From the IMG/VR virus record IMGVR_UViG_3300031576_000122, positions 1-42,682 of that record: a stretch of 42,682 nt of DNA; one strand, given 5' to 3'. Under the pieces are notes generated by a model that saw nothing but the letters and a program-made list of their open reading frames with translations, did not search any database and had not been told where the DNA came from. A program made the translations under genes and the position numbers. The stretch's first letter is position 1. Each line of letters opens with the position of its first letter. Positions 16,150 to 24,050 of this stretch are shown here, piece after piece. This stretch comes from a virus.

Positions 16150-18620
16150 CGGCCCTGGGCGATCTGCAAATGGTGTTCCGCGGCGTCGCGCAGCATATTC
16201 GTCGGGGGCATCTCCTTCCACTCTGTCATGCCGTTTTCTGCCCATGAGTGCCCTACTTTCACCGTCACCGGCATGGCAAGCGGCGGTGCCTTGGAATATG
16301 TCCGTGGTGTGCCGATCGACTGCGCGAGAAAGGAGACGCAGGGCGCAACGAGCTTCGGAGGAGCGCTCACCAGGAGCGCATCATGCGCATGGATGTTGAC
16401 GCGTACGGGCATCCGCTGCTTCGCGACCCACGTGACGAAGGGTATCCACCCGCACGCATTCATGAGCCCGGCCAGCTCTGACTGCGGGCCGAAGGCGTAG
16501 CCACGCTTGTACGTGTGCTTCTCCAGCGGCGCGTGCCGCAGATCCAAGAACCGTCCCCACGAGTTGACGAGAATGCGCTCTCGGAGGATCTGCATGCGAA
16601 TCTTCTGTTGCCAGGTAAGAATCGCTGGGAACTTGTGCAGGTACGCCTCGATGAGCTTGGCACACTCCTTCTCATCAAGGAATATGCCCTCTTTCGCGAG
16701 CACGGCGGAGAGCATGTTTCCCTCCATGCCGTAGTTGGATGCGTGCACGGCCCGCTTAGCAAGATACCGCTGCTCTTTCGTCACCTGCTCTTCGCTGACG
16801 CCAAAGAGCATCGTGGCATTGTACGCGTGTACGTCGAACTCAGATGGCGGCGTGCGCGCGAGTTCGCCAAGCGCTGCATCTTCGGTCAGCACGCCCACGA
16901 GTCGCGATTCTCCCTGCGATGCGTCTACTTCCACGAACACACAGCCCACATCCGGCACAAAGATGTCACGGATCTCCCGGTCCTGGTTCTGTGCATTCGA
17001 CCCCGTGCCAAGTGGGTTCGTCTTCGAGCTGAGCCTGCCCGTGTCCGTGTCGATGGCATACGTCGAGCGCATGCGCCCGTCGGCATCAACGCGGGCGTCA
17101 TCGAGGAACTCCGCGAGCTTCTGCGCACGCCGGTACTGCAAGACCAGCTCCCCAACGGGCTTGGCCGCGGGATACTTCCGCATGAGCCTCCGCACGGCGA
17201 CCTCGTCCACGGTGCGCCGTCTGGTCCTCAAATGGACCTGCTCCTTGCACCCGAGCTGCTCGTAGAAGTAGATGCCAAGCTTCTTGTTCGAGAGGCCCTT
17301 GGACGCATGGAGCGGCATCTCCGCTGTTCGGGTCAGCTGCTCTCGGAGCGTGCCAAGATGGGCCTTCTGCTCTGCTGCCCGCGCTTCTCTCCGTGTGGTA
17401 TCTACGCGAACGCCGTGCAGCATGAGCTGCAACAGATGCGGGAACGCCGCGTGGTACGTCCTACGATAGAACTGGTACCTGCCCTCGATCTCTAAGTCGT
17501 CGTGGTACGTTATCGCGAGTTCTGCGGTTACACGTGCATCATTCCCGCACCGAAGCATGATACTCTCGAGGTCATTCCAGTTCGTGTTCTTGAAGGGTGG
17601 GCACCACGCGTCGAGCGACGCGCAGTATTCGAGCGAGTGCTCGTCATTTGGCACCAGACAATGGTGCATGTACATCGTATCATACGTGAAATTACGAATG
17701 TCGATATCCGCGCAGCGCGAGAGCACGTACCAGTCGTAGAGGCCATTATGCAGTGCCTTTTCCAGCACGCTGTTGCAGAGCGTCCGCACTGCATCCCACG
17801 CACGAGCAACTGCGCGTCTCTGCTGTCCCCACGCAGCCATCGTCGTTGGAATGACAAATGATCCGCTGTGTGGTAGGCCAAAGCCGACGCACAATACCTG
17901 TTGGCCTGCGTTCTCAATGTCTATGCCAAGTGGCCAGTCGATATCTTCGAGGCCATCTGCCTTCTGCACTACCTCTTTGACATCGGCATCCGTGCGGCAG
18001 ATCCGTACGGGTGGCGGCTGCTGAAGAGGGAGTGCCAGGTCCGCGCACGCGGCACGCACGCGCCCCATGTCCCGCTCCAGACGATACCGCCATGCCGGCT
18101 GTCGGAGCACGGCCGCGGGATGCATCGTCGGCAGCACGATCGCCATCCCCTGCGAGCGCAGCAGCGTCTGCGGATATCCGCGGAGCGCGGTAATCTTGTA
18201 CTCCCACGTGAACCCTTGCTTGCCCTTCTGGAAGCGTCCACCCAACACGGCATTCAGTGCGACATTGCCAAGCGGCACGATCACGCGTGGATGCAATTCC
18301 TGCATCCGCAGTGCGAAGTCGTCCATCCACTGCTGCATCTGCTCGACGCTCAACGTATCAAGCTTATTCCCAGGTGGGCGTTCCTCGATGACGTTCTCGA
18401 TGCGGCAATCGGCACGCCGAAGACCCGCATGTTCGAGCACGTCATCAAGGAGTTGGCCCGCTTTTCCAACAAACGGAGCACCGAAGCGGGCCTCGTCCGC
18501 GCCCGGTGCTTCGCCGATGAGCAGAATGTCTGCTCCATGTGGGCCAACGCCGCGGACGCGGGATGACATCCGGTTCTGCCTAGACAGGGCGTTTCTTAGT
18601 CTGTTGCGTGCGCCGTACAT
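16146..18620 (-). CDS. Uracil-DNA glycosylase / 3'-5' exonuclease / family A DNA polymerase fusion
   Basis: 824 aa. Residues 30-175 form a family 4-type uracil-DNA glycosylase: GEAPGADE at 36-43, ERPPGN at 80-85 and HPAAVLR at 167-173. Residues 230-370 are a DnaQ-like exonuclease: GIDIEN (D234, E236), HNGLYDW (D296) and CGNDA (D361). The rest is family A polymerase: motif A VEVDASQGESR (D566), motif B RYLAKRAVHASNYG (618-631), motif C IHAHDALLV (D747). Odd points: the four Cys that hold the 4Fe-4S cluster in family 4 glycosylases appear replaced (Glu where K-C-R-P-P normally stands, no N-terminal CxxC), and motif C reads HDA rather than HDE. It copies phage DNA; the glycosylase part may remove uracil at the fork. 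Confidence 0.9.
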   Translation of the reverse strand: MYGARNRLRNALSRQNRMSSRVRGVGPHGADILLIGEAPGADEARFGAPFVGKAGQLLDDVLEHAGLRRADCRIENVIEERPPGNKLDTLSVEQMQQWMDDFALRMQELHPRVIVPLGNVALNAVLGGRFQKGKQGFTWEYKITALRGYPQTLLRSQGMAIVLPTMHPAAVLRQPAWRYRLERDMGRVRAACADLALPLQQPPPVRICRTDADVKEVVQKADGLEDIDWPLGIDIENAGQQVLCVGFGLPHSGSFVIPTTMAAWGQQRRAVARAWDAVRTLCNSVLEKALHNGLYDWYVLSRCADIDIRNFTYDTMYMHHCLVPNDEHSLEYCASLDAWCPPFKNTNWNDLESIMLRCGNDARVTAELAITYHDDLEIEGRYQFYRRTYHAAFPHLLQLMLHGVRVDTTRREARAAEQKAHLGTLREQLTRTAEMPLHASKGLSNKKLGIYFYEQLGCKEQVHLRTRRRTVDEVAVRRLMRKYPAAKPVGELVLQYRRAQKLAEFLDDARVDADGRMRSTYAIDTDTGRLSSKTNPLGTGSNAQNQDREIRDIFVPDVGCVFVEVDASQGESRLVGVLTEDAALGELARTPPSEFDVHAYNATMLFGVSEEQVTKEQRYLAKRAVHASNYGMEGNMLSAVLAKEGIFLDEKECAKLIEAYLHKFPAILTWQQKIRMQILRERILVNSWGRFLDLRHAPLEKHTYKRGYAFGPQSELAGLMNACGWIPFVTWVAKQRMPVRVNIHAHDALLVSAPPKLVAPCVSFLAQSIGTPRTYSKAPPLAMPVTVKVGHSWAENGMTEWKEMPPTNMLRDAAEHHLQIAQGR

Positions 18621-18642
18621 GCCCGCGCATGTCTACGCACAG

Positions 18643-18870
18643 CTATGCCCGCGCCTGAATCTTGCTCAGCACTTCGACGATGATCTCTTGCAACGTGCGG
18701 TGCTCATCGAACGCACGTATCCGCAGTCCGCGATGAAGGGAACGCGGCACACGTACGTTAAGCGACACGAACTCCTCTTCCACCGGCTTGGCCGCGGGCG
18801 CGCCATCGGCCGAGACGCGCACAGCCGGTGCCTGCTTCGGCTTACTCTTCTTCGTTGTGCTCTTGGACAT
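18643..18870 (-). CDS. Ribbon-helix-helix DNA-binding protein
   Basis: 75 aa from ATG 18870 (GGAG ten nt upstream; an earlier GTG is possible). A Lys/Ser/Ala-rich tail leads to FVSLNVRVPRSLHRGLRIRA and TLQEIIVEVL, a beta strand followed by two helices as in Arc/CopG proteins. Likely a dimeric repressor or accessory DNA-binding factor. It overlaps the end of the SSB-like gene by 29 nt and precedes the polymerase gene by 22 nt. Confidence 0.75.
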   Translation of the reverse strand: MSKSTTKKSKPKQAPAVRVSADGAPAAKPVEEEFVSLNVRVPRSLHRGLRIRAFDEHRTLQEIIVEVLSKIQARA

Positions 18871-19489
18871 GTGCTTGGTACTCCTTGGTCGCGACGTTCT
18901 CCCCACAGATGCGGCAGGTCACGTGCGCGGGAGCTGCTGCCCGGCGTACCGTCGTCCCTGCGACGCGCGTCTCTTCAGGCGCACGCGCCTTGGGCGCGCC
19001 ACGGCGCGCTGCCGCCCCCTCCCGTGATGCAGCGCCCGTGGCCACGCCCGCACGCCGATCGCCATTGAGCGGGTAGTACCGCTTGACCTCGTTCTGGTCT
19101 TCCTGCGGCTGCACGACGAATGCGAGCGCCTCGCGCCCGATCGCGCCACGGAGCATCTTCGCCACGCTGCGATTACTCGCCACGCCGAACGCCGTGCACA
19201 TCTCCTTAATGCGCTTGACGGCGAAGCTCTTGTCGCTCCAGCTCTCGGGATCTTCGGCCTCGGGGTCATTGTCAGTGCCGATCGTAAAACGATCGAAGAG
19301 CCGCGCACCCGCGTAATCCTCTGGCTCTAGGATATCGTGCTGCGCAACGTACATGAGACGCGGTGGCTGCTTATTCGTGTACACCGACTCGACCTCGCGC
19401 AGCTTGCAGCGATAGTTACCGCGTGGCACCGCATCACGGATCTCGCTCACTGCATCTGGGTCCCACTGCCTATCTATGAGATTGCCCAT
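18842..19489 (-). CDS. DUF669-like single-strand DNA-binding protein with C2H2 zinc finger
   Basis: 215 aa. Residues 5-140 follow the DUF669 pattern found in phage recombination/replication operons (VPRGNYRCKLREVESVYTN, then LFDRFTIGTDNDPEAEDPES). An Ala/Arg-rich linker follows. The C-terminus carries C192, C195, H207 and H211 (CRIC...H-V-Q-E-H), a C2H2 finger, and ends acidic (NEEE) as SSB tails do. With the Sak4-like ATPase and the nuclease upstream it suggests a recombination and replication set. The zinc finger on this protein type is unusual to me. Confidence 0.7.
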   Translation of the reverse strand: MGNLIDRQWDPDAVSEIRDAVPRGNYRCKLREVESVYTNKQPPRLMYVAQHDILEPEDYAGARLFDRFTIGTDNDPEAEDPESWSDKSFAVKRIKEMCTAFGVASNRSVAKMLRGAIGREALAFVVQPQEDQNEVKRYYPLNGDRRAGVATGAASREGAAARRGAPKARAPEETRVAGTTVRRAAAPAHVTCRICGENVATKEYQAHVQEHNEEE

Positions 19490-19622
19490 CTGTGTCCGCT
19501 CCTTCGTCGCGGAAGACGTGTCCGCGCATTTTTGCTATACACCACGCGCCCATTGTCCGCGATCAGCATCGCGGAAGAGTGCCTCCTGCATCCGTCGGCA
19601 CGGATACGGAAGGAAGAATAGT
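19490..19622. other. Short gap between small paralog 1 and the SSB-like gene
   Basis: 133 bases. A 31-codon leftward frame starting with ATG at 19569 overlaps the SSB start, but its AGGAGG is 14 nt away and the product (LIADNGRVVYSKNARTRLPR and onward) is not convincing. Not called as a gene. Confidence 0.4.
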
Positions 19623-19817
19623 TTAGACGCGTGCCCTCCTTTTGCGTACCAGCGCACGCGGTTCCTGTATGATCACCCGCACGTGCGTGGCGCGTATGTG
19701 GCCCGGCCACGTCTCGTGGTGCAGCACCCATTGCCATCTGCCTCGATCACGGAGGATGTCCATGGGCGTATCCGTTTCTAGTTCTAATACGACACGTACT
19801 CGTCGAATGCTGTTCAT
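19623..19817 (-). CDS. Small paralogous protein 1
   Basis: 64 aa; its ATG overlaps the previous stop as TAATG. It begins MNSIRRVRVVLELETDTPMD, closely matching the next protein upstream (MRVRRVHVSLELDTDMPLRL), and both continue with a W-rich segment, a strand with V-x-V and a basic C-terminus. The pair is a tandem duplication. A compact beta-rich fold is likely. Function unknown; co-transcription with the SSB-like gene suggests replication support. Confidence 0.6.
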   Translation of the reverse strand: MNSIRRVRVVLELETDTPMDILRDRGRWQWVLHHETWPGHIRATHVRVIIQEPRALVRKRRARV

Positions 19818-20008
19818 TACGTGTCTTTCTTTTTGGTACGTCTCTCTCCACTGTACGGTTTCTGCTCCCGCATGACGTTGACCTGCACCTGCATGACCGC
19901 GATGGCTCGGCCTAAGAGCGGTACCCGCCACCATTTGGGATCTTTCAGCAACCTCAGCGGCATATCCGTATCCAGCTCCAGCGACACATGCACCCGTCGT
20001 ACCCTCAT
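19817..20008 (-). CDS. Small paralogous protein 2
   Basis: 63 aa; GGAGG precedes the ATG, and the start overlaps the upstream stop as ATGA. Shares R-R-V-x-V-x-L-E-L-[ED]-T-D with the protein at 19623-19817. C-terminus is strongly basic (GERRTKKKDT). Unknown function. Confidence 0.6.
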   Translation of the reverse strand: MRVRRVHVSLELDTDMPLRLLKDPKWWRVPLLGRAIAVMQVQVNVMREQKPYSGERRTKKKDT

Positions 20009-20337
20009 TTCGTGCCTCCTCCCTGCGCCTGCGGTACCATGATCCGTGTCCCTCCACACTCTGGCCAGTCCGTCCACTGCTCAGTCGTGAGCGTCGAGCA
20101 CGGCAGATCGTTGCACCAAGAGATAGCGACGTACGCGGTGCCTTGACGTTCGTAGCTATCCCGGCAGCGGTTGGGGCATGGCGTCAGCCGTGACACGCGC
20201 AGCTCGTGCGGACCTTCTCCGCATGCGGGAGCAGGTGCGGGCTGCTGTGCGTAGAGCAAGCCTGCAAGTACGACGAGTATGAGCAGTGCGCCCAACACGC
20301 CAAGGAGCACCGGCACGAACCACTCGTCATACTTCAT
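20005..20337 (-). CDS. Membrane-anchored Cys-rich protein
   Basis: 110 aa from ATG 20337; the upstream open frame lies inside the ATPase gene. One membrane helix at 9-29 (VLLGVLGALLILVVLAGLLY) then a Pro linker and a domain with about eight Cys. CRDSYERQGTAYVAISWC followed by NDLPCST matches CQDTWRL..AWC-DLPWST of the exported protein at 14537-14869. Probably faces the periplasm. Two related envelope proteins in an early operon suggest a host-surface role, but none is shown. Confidence 0.65.
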   Translation of the reverse strand: MKYDEWFVPVLLGVLGALLILVVLAGLLYAQQPAPAPACGEGPHELRVSRLTPCPNRCRDSYERQGTAYVAISWCNDLPCSTLTTEQWTDWPECGGTRIMVPQAQGGGTK

Positions 20338-20338
20338 G

Positions 20339-21133
20339 TCAGCCCCGCCACAGTGCAGCATACTGCGGCACGCACGGATCAGGCGCATTGATCTGACTGG
20401 CTGCGTTCCACTCCTGCGACCCGCGCGTTTGCCATACATACTCCGTGCCATCATCCCCCAGCCGTGTATACGCCCGATAGAACTCACCGAACCCGCTCGC
20501 CACGCGCTTCCGCAAGCGTCCCGGGAACGCAGGATTTCGCACCATGTAGCCCATGACCTCGTCGCGGTCCTCGTCCACATGGGCGATAACGACGACGTTC
20601 GTGTGCAGCCCAGCGAGCCGTATCATGCAGAGCTCTTCCAGGCTCTCAGTGCTGGCCGCGTACCACTGCCTGCCGTCTTTGACGTTCGGATTCAGTACGT
20701 ACTGCGCGTACTTGCGCGCCGCCAGCTCGCAGAACGTCACGCTGTCGAGCACGATCGTGGCATATCCGTCATGCCACCCAGATACGCCTAGCCGGTCAAG
20801 GAAGCGCTGATATGCATCAGGGTCTTGCGGGTCACGGTCGATGTAGTACTCTACACGACAGATCACAGTGCCCGCGTCGTCGAACACGTCTCGCGTCTCC
20901 GTGCCCCGTTCGTCCGTTGCCAAGGACGAGGGCGTGCCCAGCTTGAGATAGGGCTTCAGCTTATCGGTAGGGTCAAATGCGAGAACGAGTAGCGGTTGTG
21001 GAAACGTCGCAGCGCTCGTGGACTTTCCTGAGCCTGATTCTCCGTAGAGCAGCCAATGACACGTATCTTGCTGCCCGTTGGCTCTGTCAGGCGCAGTACT
21101 CGTCCCCGAGCGCTGCGATCCGCGCTTTGCCAT
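20339..21133 (-). CDS. Sak4-like recombination ATPase (AAA/RecA-type)
   Basis: 264 aa. Walker A GESGSGKST at 31-39 and Walker B ATIVLDS at 125-131 are intact. LLVLAFDPTDKLKPYL near 48 and VVVIAHVDED near 180 fit phage RecA-like ATPases of the Sak4/AAA_24 type. With the DUF669 protein and the Cas4-like nuclease it would form a single-strand annealing recombination set. No zinc finger or DNA-binding domain was seen. Confidence 0.75.
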   Translation of the reverse strand: MAKRGSQRSGTSTAPDRANGQQDTCHWLLYGESGSGKSTSAATFPQPLLVLAFDPTDKLKPYLKLGTPSSLATDERGTETRDVFDDAGTVICRVEYYIDRDPQDPDAYQRFLDRLGVSGWHDGYATIVLDSVTFCELAARKYAQYVLNPNVKDGRQWYAASTESLEELCMIRLAGLHTNVVVIAHVDEDRDEVMGYMVRNPAFPGRLRKRVASGFGEFYRAYTRLGDDGTEYVWQTRGSQEWNAASQINAPDPCVPQYAALWRG

Positions 21134-21223
21134 AGGTCTCCTCCTCCACCACGACCCAGCCGCACCCCGCTGCCTACAGCTCGGCGCTGCCTGGGAATGG
21201 GTTTATTTCTGCATGGTGCGGTC

Positions 21224-21252
21224 TTCTACTCCTGTAGCTGCAAGCATGTCAA
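21224..21252 (-). promoter_or_regulatory. Candidate leftward promoter before the Sak4-like gene
   Basis: In the 162-base gap 21134-21295, the minus strand has a perfect TTGACA (21252-21247) 17 nt before GTAGAA. The -10 box is weak. A second TTGACA lies nearby on the plus strand (21276-21281 region) with a partly inverted copy of the surrounding CAAGCA sequence, which could be an operator. The rest of the gap shows no gene. Confidence 0.35.
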
Positions 21253-21295
21253 GTGCAACTCTGTCGGTGCTTGCTTGACAGCGAGCTTGGTCGCT

Positions 21296-21541
21296 TTATT
21301 CGCTGTTACGCTTCTTCCACCACCATTTCGTGATGATGAGAACGCCGGAATCGCCTGTGTTGCGCACGCCGCTTCTGCCGTCGATCTGCGACCGCGGCAC
21401 CCATACGGTGCGTGTCTTCATCTGACAGAGTACTGCTCTTGCAGTCATGTGAATCGCTTTCGCTTCGGGAATATAGACCAGCTCTTCGTGGTCTTTCATC
21501 CGTTCGATTTCGTCGTCGCGATAGAGCCTGAATTGTATCAT
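21296..21541 (-). CDS. Small hypothetical protein
   Basis: 81 aa from ATG 21541, overlapping the nuclease stop as ATGA. Contains KAIHMTARAVLCQMKTRTVW followed by VPRSQIDG, a short pattern common in small phage proteins next to recombination genes. C-terminus has four aromatic/basic residues (KWWWKK). Translationally coupled to the nuclease gene. Function unknown. Confidence 0.6.
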   Translation of the reverse strand: MIQFRLYRDDEIERMKDHEELVYIPEAKAIHMTARAVLCQMKTRTVWVPRSQIDGRSGVRNTGDSGVLIITKWWWKKRNSE

Positions 21542-22449
21542 GACACATCCTGTATCGGCTTCCACGGGCTGCGCACGAGCATGCTCTCAATGCGATGCAC
21601 TGGCCGTCCCGCGTCACAGAAGTCTACGAACTGGCAGAACTGGCAGTGGCCGTTGAAGCGTCCCTGTTGCGGGAGGAACTGCACATTCTGCGGGTCCCCG
21701 GCGAGCAGTTGCGAAATGTGGGCGAACGTGACCGCGAGAGAAATAGCATTCGTCTTGAACTCTTCCACTTGCTCCGGCCCGCGGCCATAGAAGTACAGTC
21801 CATGTTTCGCGTGCAGCGTGCCGCATTCGTCATACGTGGTTGCGTGTTCTCTGCATGTACGCGTGGACGTAGGCAGTTGCGAGAACTCGATCGCATTCAC
21901 GTACACGCCTATCGGTTGGTCCCTCCCGAACTCGGCTATGGCAGCAAAGTAGTATCCCGTGAGCTGCGCATGCTGCTGCCACTTCCGTAGCCAGTACGAC
22001 GTGATCCTGCCTGTGGTCTTGTGCTCGATGACAACAGGACGCCCGTTCTGCTTCGAGTAGCCAAGCCCATCGCATACACCAGTGTAGATGATCCCATCCG
22101 CGAGCGGGATGCGGAACTGCACTTCTACTTTCTCTACCGCGAACGGTAGCTTCAGCAGCGGATTTCGCTCGAACCAGTCGAGCATGATGGCGTGTAGGTT
22201 TGGATATGCCAAGCGGTCGGTTGCGGGAATGGTCTCGGCGTAGGCTTCGTACTCGTCAGTGAATTTCCCTGCGGCGCGTGTCGCGCTCTCGCCTTTGAGG
22301 AATACGGCCAATGCCGCGTGCGCAGCACTTCCGGCGCGGAGCGCGGCATGCTCATCTCGGGTCGTGTACCCAAGGGCATACCGCAGTCCCGCCTGCGTAC
22401 TGCACTGCGAGGTTGCGGCCAGCGTGCTAAAATCGACGACTATTCCCAT
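21538..22449 (-). CDS. Cas4/AddB-like PD-(D/E)XK exonuclease with Fe-S cysteines
   Basis: 303 aa from ATG 22449 (GGAGGCG upstream). The nuclease core is clear: GSAAHAAL at 40-47 (His44), D127 in YTGVCDGLG, then VVIEHKTT at 139-146 (E142, K144) and QLTGYYFA at 162-169. Cys16 plus C269, C272 and C278 (CQFCQFVDFC) form the 4Fe-4S site of Cas4/AddB proteins. It degrades DNA ends to give single strands for recombination. No CRISPR array is present, so a role in spacer acquisition is not suggested. Confidence 0.85.
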   Translation of the reverse strand: MGIVVDFSTLAATSQCSTQAGLRYALGYTTRDEHAALRAGSAAHAALAVFLKGESATRAAGKFTDEYEAYAETIPATDRLAYPNLHAIMLDWFERNPLLKLPFAVEKVEVQFRIPLADGIIYTGVCDGLGYSKQNGRPVVIEHKTTGRITSYWLRKWQQHAQLTGYYFAAIAEFGRDQPIGVYVNAIEFSQLPTSTRTCREHATTYDECGTLHAKHGLYFYGRGPEQVEEFKTNAISLAVTFAHISQLLAGDPQNVQFLPQQGRFNGHCQFCQFVDFCDAGRPVHRIESMLVRSPWKPIQDVS

Positions 22450-22948
22450 TGTCGCGCCTCCTTCTCTTGCCATTATCCTGGTACTTGGATGGTGCACCGA
22501 CACGCATGGAATAGTTCTGGGTGCGCGGTCCCACGAATGCACGGCGTGCCAGCACGCACGCTGTTCGCGTCAAGAGCGCGTCCCGGATACGCGCTGGCTC
22601 CACATCGAGCGTCTCACATGCGAGCGCAAACGTCATCCTCCCGGGTGCCCCGGTGATCCAGGCTGCGGCATCGCAACGGATGCACACGACGCGGCGTCTC
22701 TTGGACGTGCTGCACGCACATTGCCGCTGGATATCCACGCAGGCCTGTCCCAGCACCGCACGCACCAGTGCCCGCGTGGGCGTGCTCTGTGCTGTTCGGT
22801 GGTGAGCGCGCCACAGCTCAGCGGCAGCGATGTCTGGCTCTAGCAGATGCGGGAGTGTGCGTGGAGGCGTGCGAAGTTCTGTCGTCTGTGGCGTGTGATG
22901 GTTTCCAGTCCACCCAGATTGCGCGTGCCGACCTTTCCGCTCTTCCAT
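22427..22948 (-). CDS. Hypothetical protein, likely conserved in phages
   Basis: 173 aa from ATG 22948, placed 11 nt after GGGAGGT. The middle (ALVRAVLGQACVDIQRQ near 60, then AAAWITGAPGRMTFALACET near 95 and VEPARIRDALL) resembles a small family of phage proteins with a W-I/F block before a short helix ending in I-R-x-x-L. Strongly basic C-terminus. It overlaps the nuclease start by 23 nt. Function unknown, possibly a nucleic-acid binding early factor. Confidence 0.55.
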   Translation of the reverse strand: MEERKGRHAQSGWTGNHHTPQTTELRTPPRTLPHLLEPDIAAAELWRAHHRTAQSTPTRALVRAVLGQACVDIQRQCACSTSKRRRVVCIRCDAAAWITGAPGRMTFALACETLDVEPARIRDALLTRTACVLARRAFVGPRTQNYSMRVGAPSKYQDNGKRRRRDNGNSRRF

Positions 22949-22966
22949 CCCCACCTCCCTGCCTGC

Positions 22967-23026
22967 GGGGCATGCTCAGGCGTGGTGGACCGGAGTTGCT
23001 GCTGTTGCATACCCTGAGCACGCCCC
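22967..23026 (-). promoter_or_regulatory. Long hairpin in the leader of the 22948 gene
   Basis: Two 14-nt arms (22967-22980 and 23013-23026) are inverse copies with a single A/G difference, which becomes a G-U pair in the leftward RNA. A 32-nt loop separates them. The 3' arm ends about 18 nt before the start codon. It lies between the XRE regulator and the genes it precedes, so it could act as an attenuator or an operator. Confidence 0.5.
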
Positions 23027-23075
23027 GCATTCGGCCGTATTGCACGAGATCGAATGGATTGCAATCTTGGCATGC

Positions 23076-23336
23076 CTACTTTCGTCTGCTGAATGGACGC
23101 TTTCGTCTTTTCCACGGGAACGCTGGCACTGTTCGTCCTTGGAGCGGTACACATTTGTGCAGATCCAGCTCAAGCAGGTCTCTCAGACTGCGGAAATGGC
23201 TTTGAATCGGCCGCGCCAGCCCCTTCTCCCAGCGCGATACGCTGCGTGCGCACACGCCGAGCTGCGCAGCCAGTTCGCCGATGGACAGCGCGCGTGCTGT
23301 GCGCGCTGCCTGAATGTGTTGTCCGAGCGTGCTCAT
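23076..23336 (-). CDS. XRE-family transcriptional regulator
   Basis: 86 aa. Residues 1-55 form a Cro/CI-type helix-turn-helix (TLGQHIQAARTARALSIGEL, then LGVCARSVSRWEKGLARP). C-terminal part is short and basic (KRRKRPFSRRK). Starts inside the previous gene's stop (ATGA). It is the regulator closest to the noncoding control region on the leftward side and may bind palindromes there; that link is inference. Confidence 0.8.
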   Translation of the reverse strand: MSTLGQHIQAARTARALSIGELAAQLGVCARSVSRWEKGLARPIQSHFRSLRDLLELDLHKCVPLQGRTVPAFPWKRRKRPFSRRK

Positions 23337-23629
23337 GCCTCGCCCTTCTCAGCGACGTGCTGCCTCAGAAAAGACAGCGTACGCTCCATTGCGCTCTTGT
23401 ACGTTGCATGGACCGCTGCATCAGGCATGGACGAAAGTACGTGAAGCAGGAACGTTGCACACTCGAGCAGCGCGCTTCGTTGCTGCGTGCTGATCTTCCT
23501 TTCCTTTGCCGCAAGATCCATCACTTCGTTGCATGCTTGTCTGAGGAACCCTCGTATCTGCTTCCCCGTCATCTTGTCGATGATCTGCGTCCAGTCCTCT
23601 GGCATTTCCATTGGCATCCTGCTTTCCAT
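23333..23629 (-). CDS. Hypothetical helical early protein
   Basis: 98 aa, entirely helical and amphipathic (WTQIIDKMTGKQIRGFLRQA, then ERTLSFLRQHVAEKG). Several in-frame ATG codons lie near the start (23629, 23617, 23611). Overlaps the XRE gene by 4 nt. No family recognised. Confidence 0.55.
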   Translation of the reverse strand: MESRMPMEMPEDWTQIIDKMTGKQIRGFLRQACNEVMDLAAKERKISTQQRSALLECATFLLHVLSSMPDAAVHATYKSAMERTLSFLRQHVAEKGEA

Positions 23630-23630
23630 G

Positions 23631-24026
23631 CTACGAGTCCTGGGGGTCTATTTGCCACCCAAACACCGTCGCGTGTGTTGTTCCTGTTGCTACTAGCAAG
23701 GCATCACGGGTATCTTGGGGGCATGGAAACTGGTCGTCGGCTGCTAATATAATATCGTCCACGTCGTGTTGGTCGAGACCAAGCTGTAGACCTACGTCCA
23801 CTGCTTCGTCTAACTGACCGCGTACGCCTGCTATGTTCTCGGCCACGGCCGTTAGTGGGCACATATCCTCGCCATTTCTGTCGAGACGTAGTTGTTTGTG
23901 TCCTTCAAGGTCCTGCTTGAGACCCCAGCCGTCTTGGTCTTGGACCACGTTCAGGAACGCGACCATCGCGGCGGCGCGAAAGAATGCGTTATGATTAACT
24001 TCGGCGCGCTCGTAGTTCACTGCCAT
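23631..24026 (-). CDS. Hypothetical early protein
   Basis: 131 aa, acidic in the middle (LGLDQHDVDDIILAADDQ near 85) with an N-terminal helix (NAFFRAAAMVAFLNVVQDQD). No family recognised. Second gene of the leftward operon. Confidence 0.6.
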   Translation of the reverse strand: MAVNYERAEVNHNAFFRAAAMVAFLNVVQDQDGWGLKQDLEGHKQLRLDRNGEDMCPLTAVAENIAGVRGQLDEAVDVGLQLGLDQHDVDDIILAADDQFPCPQDTRDALLVATGTTHATVFGWQIDPQDS

Positions 24027-24050
24027 GTCAGTTTCGCTCCCTCGGTCCTC

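Noticed and set aside
21538-22449. Cas4 as part of a CRISPR adaptation module
   Set aside because: No cas1, cas2 or array nearby; the recombination neighbours fit a phage exonuclease better.
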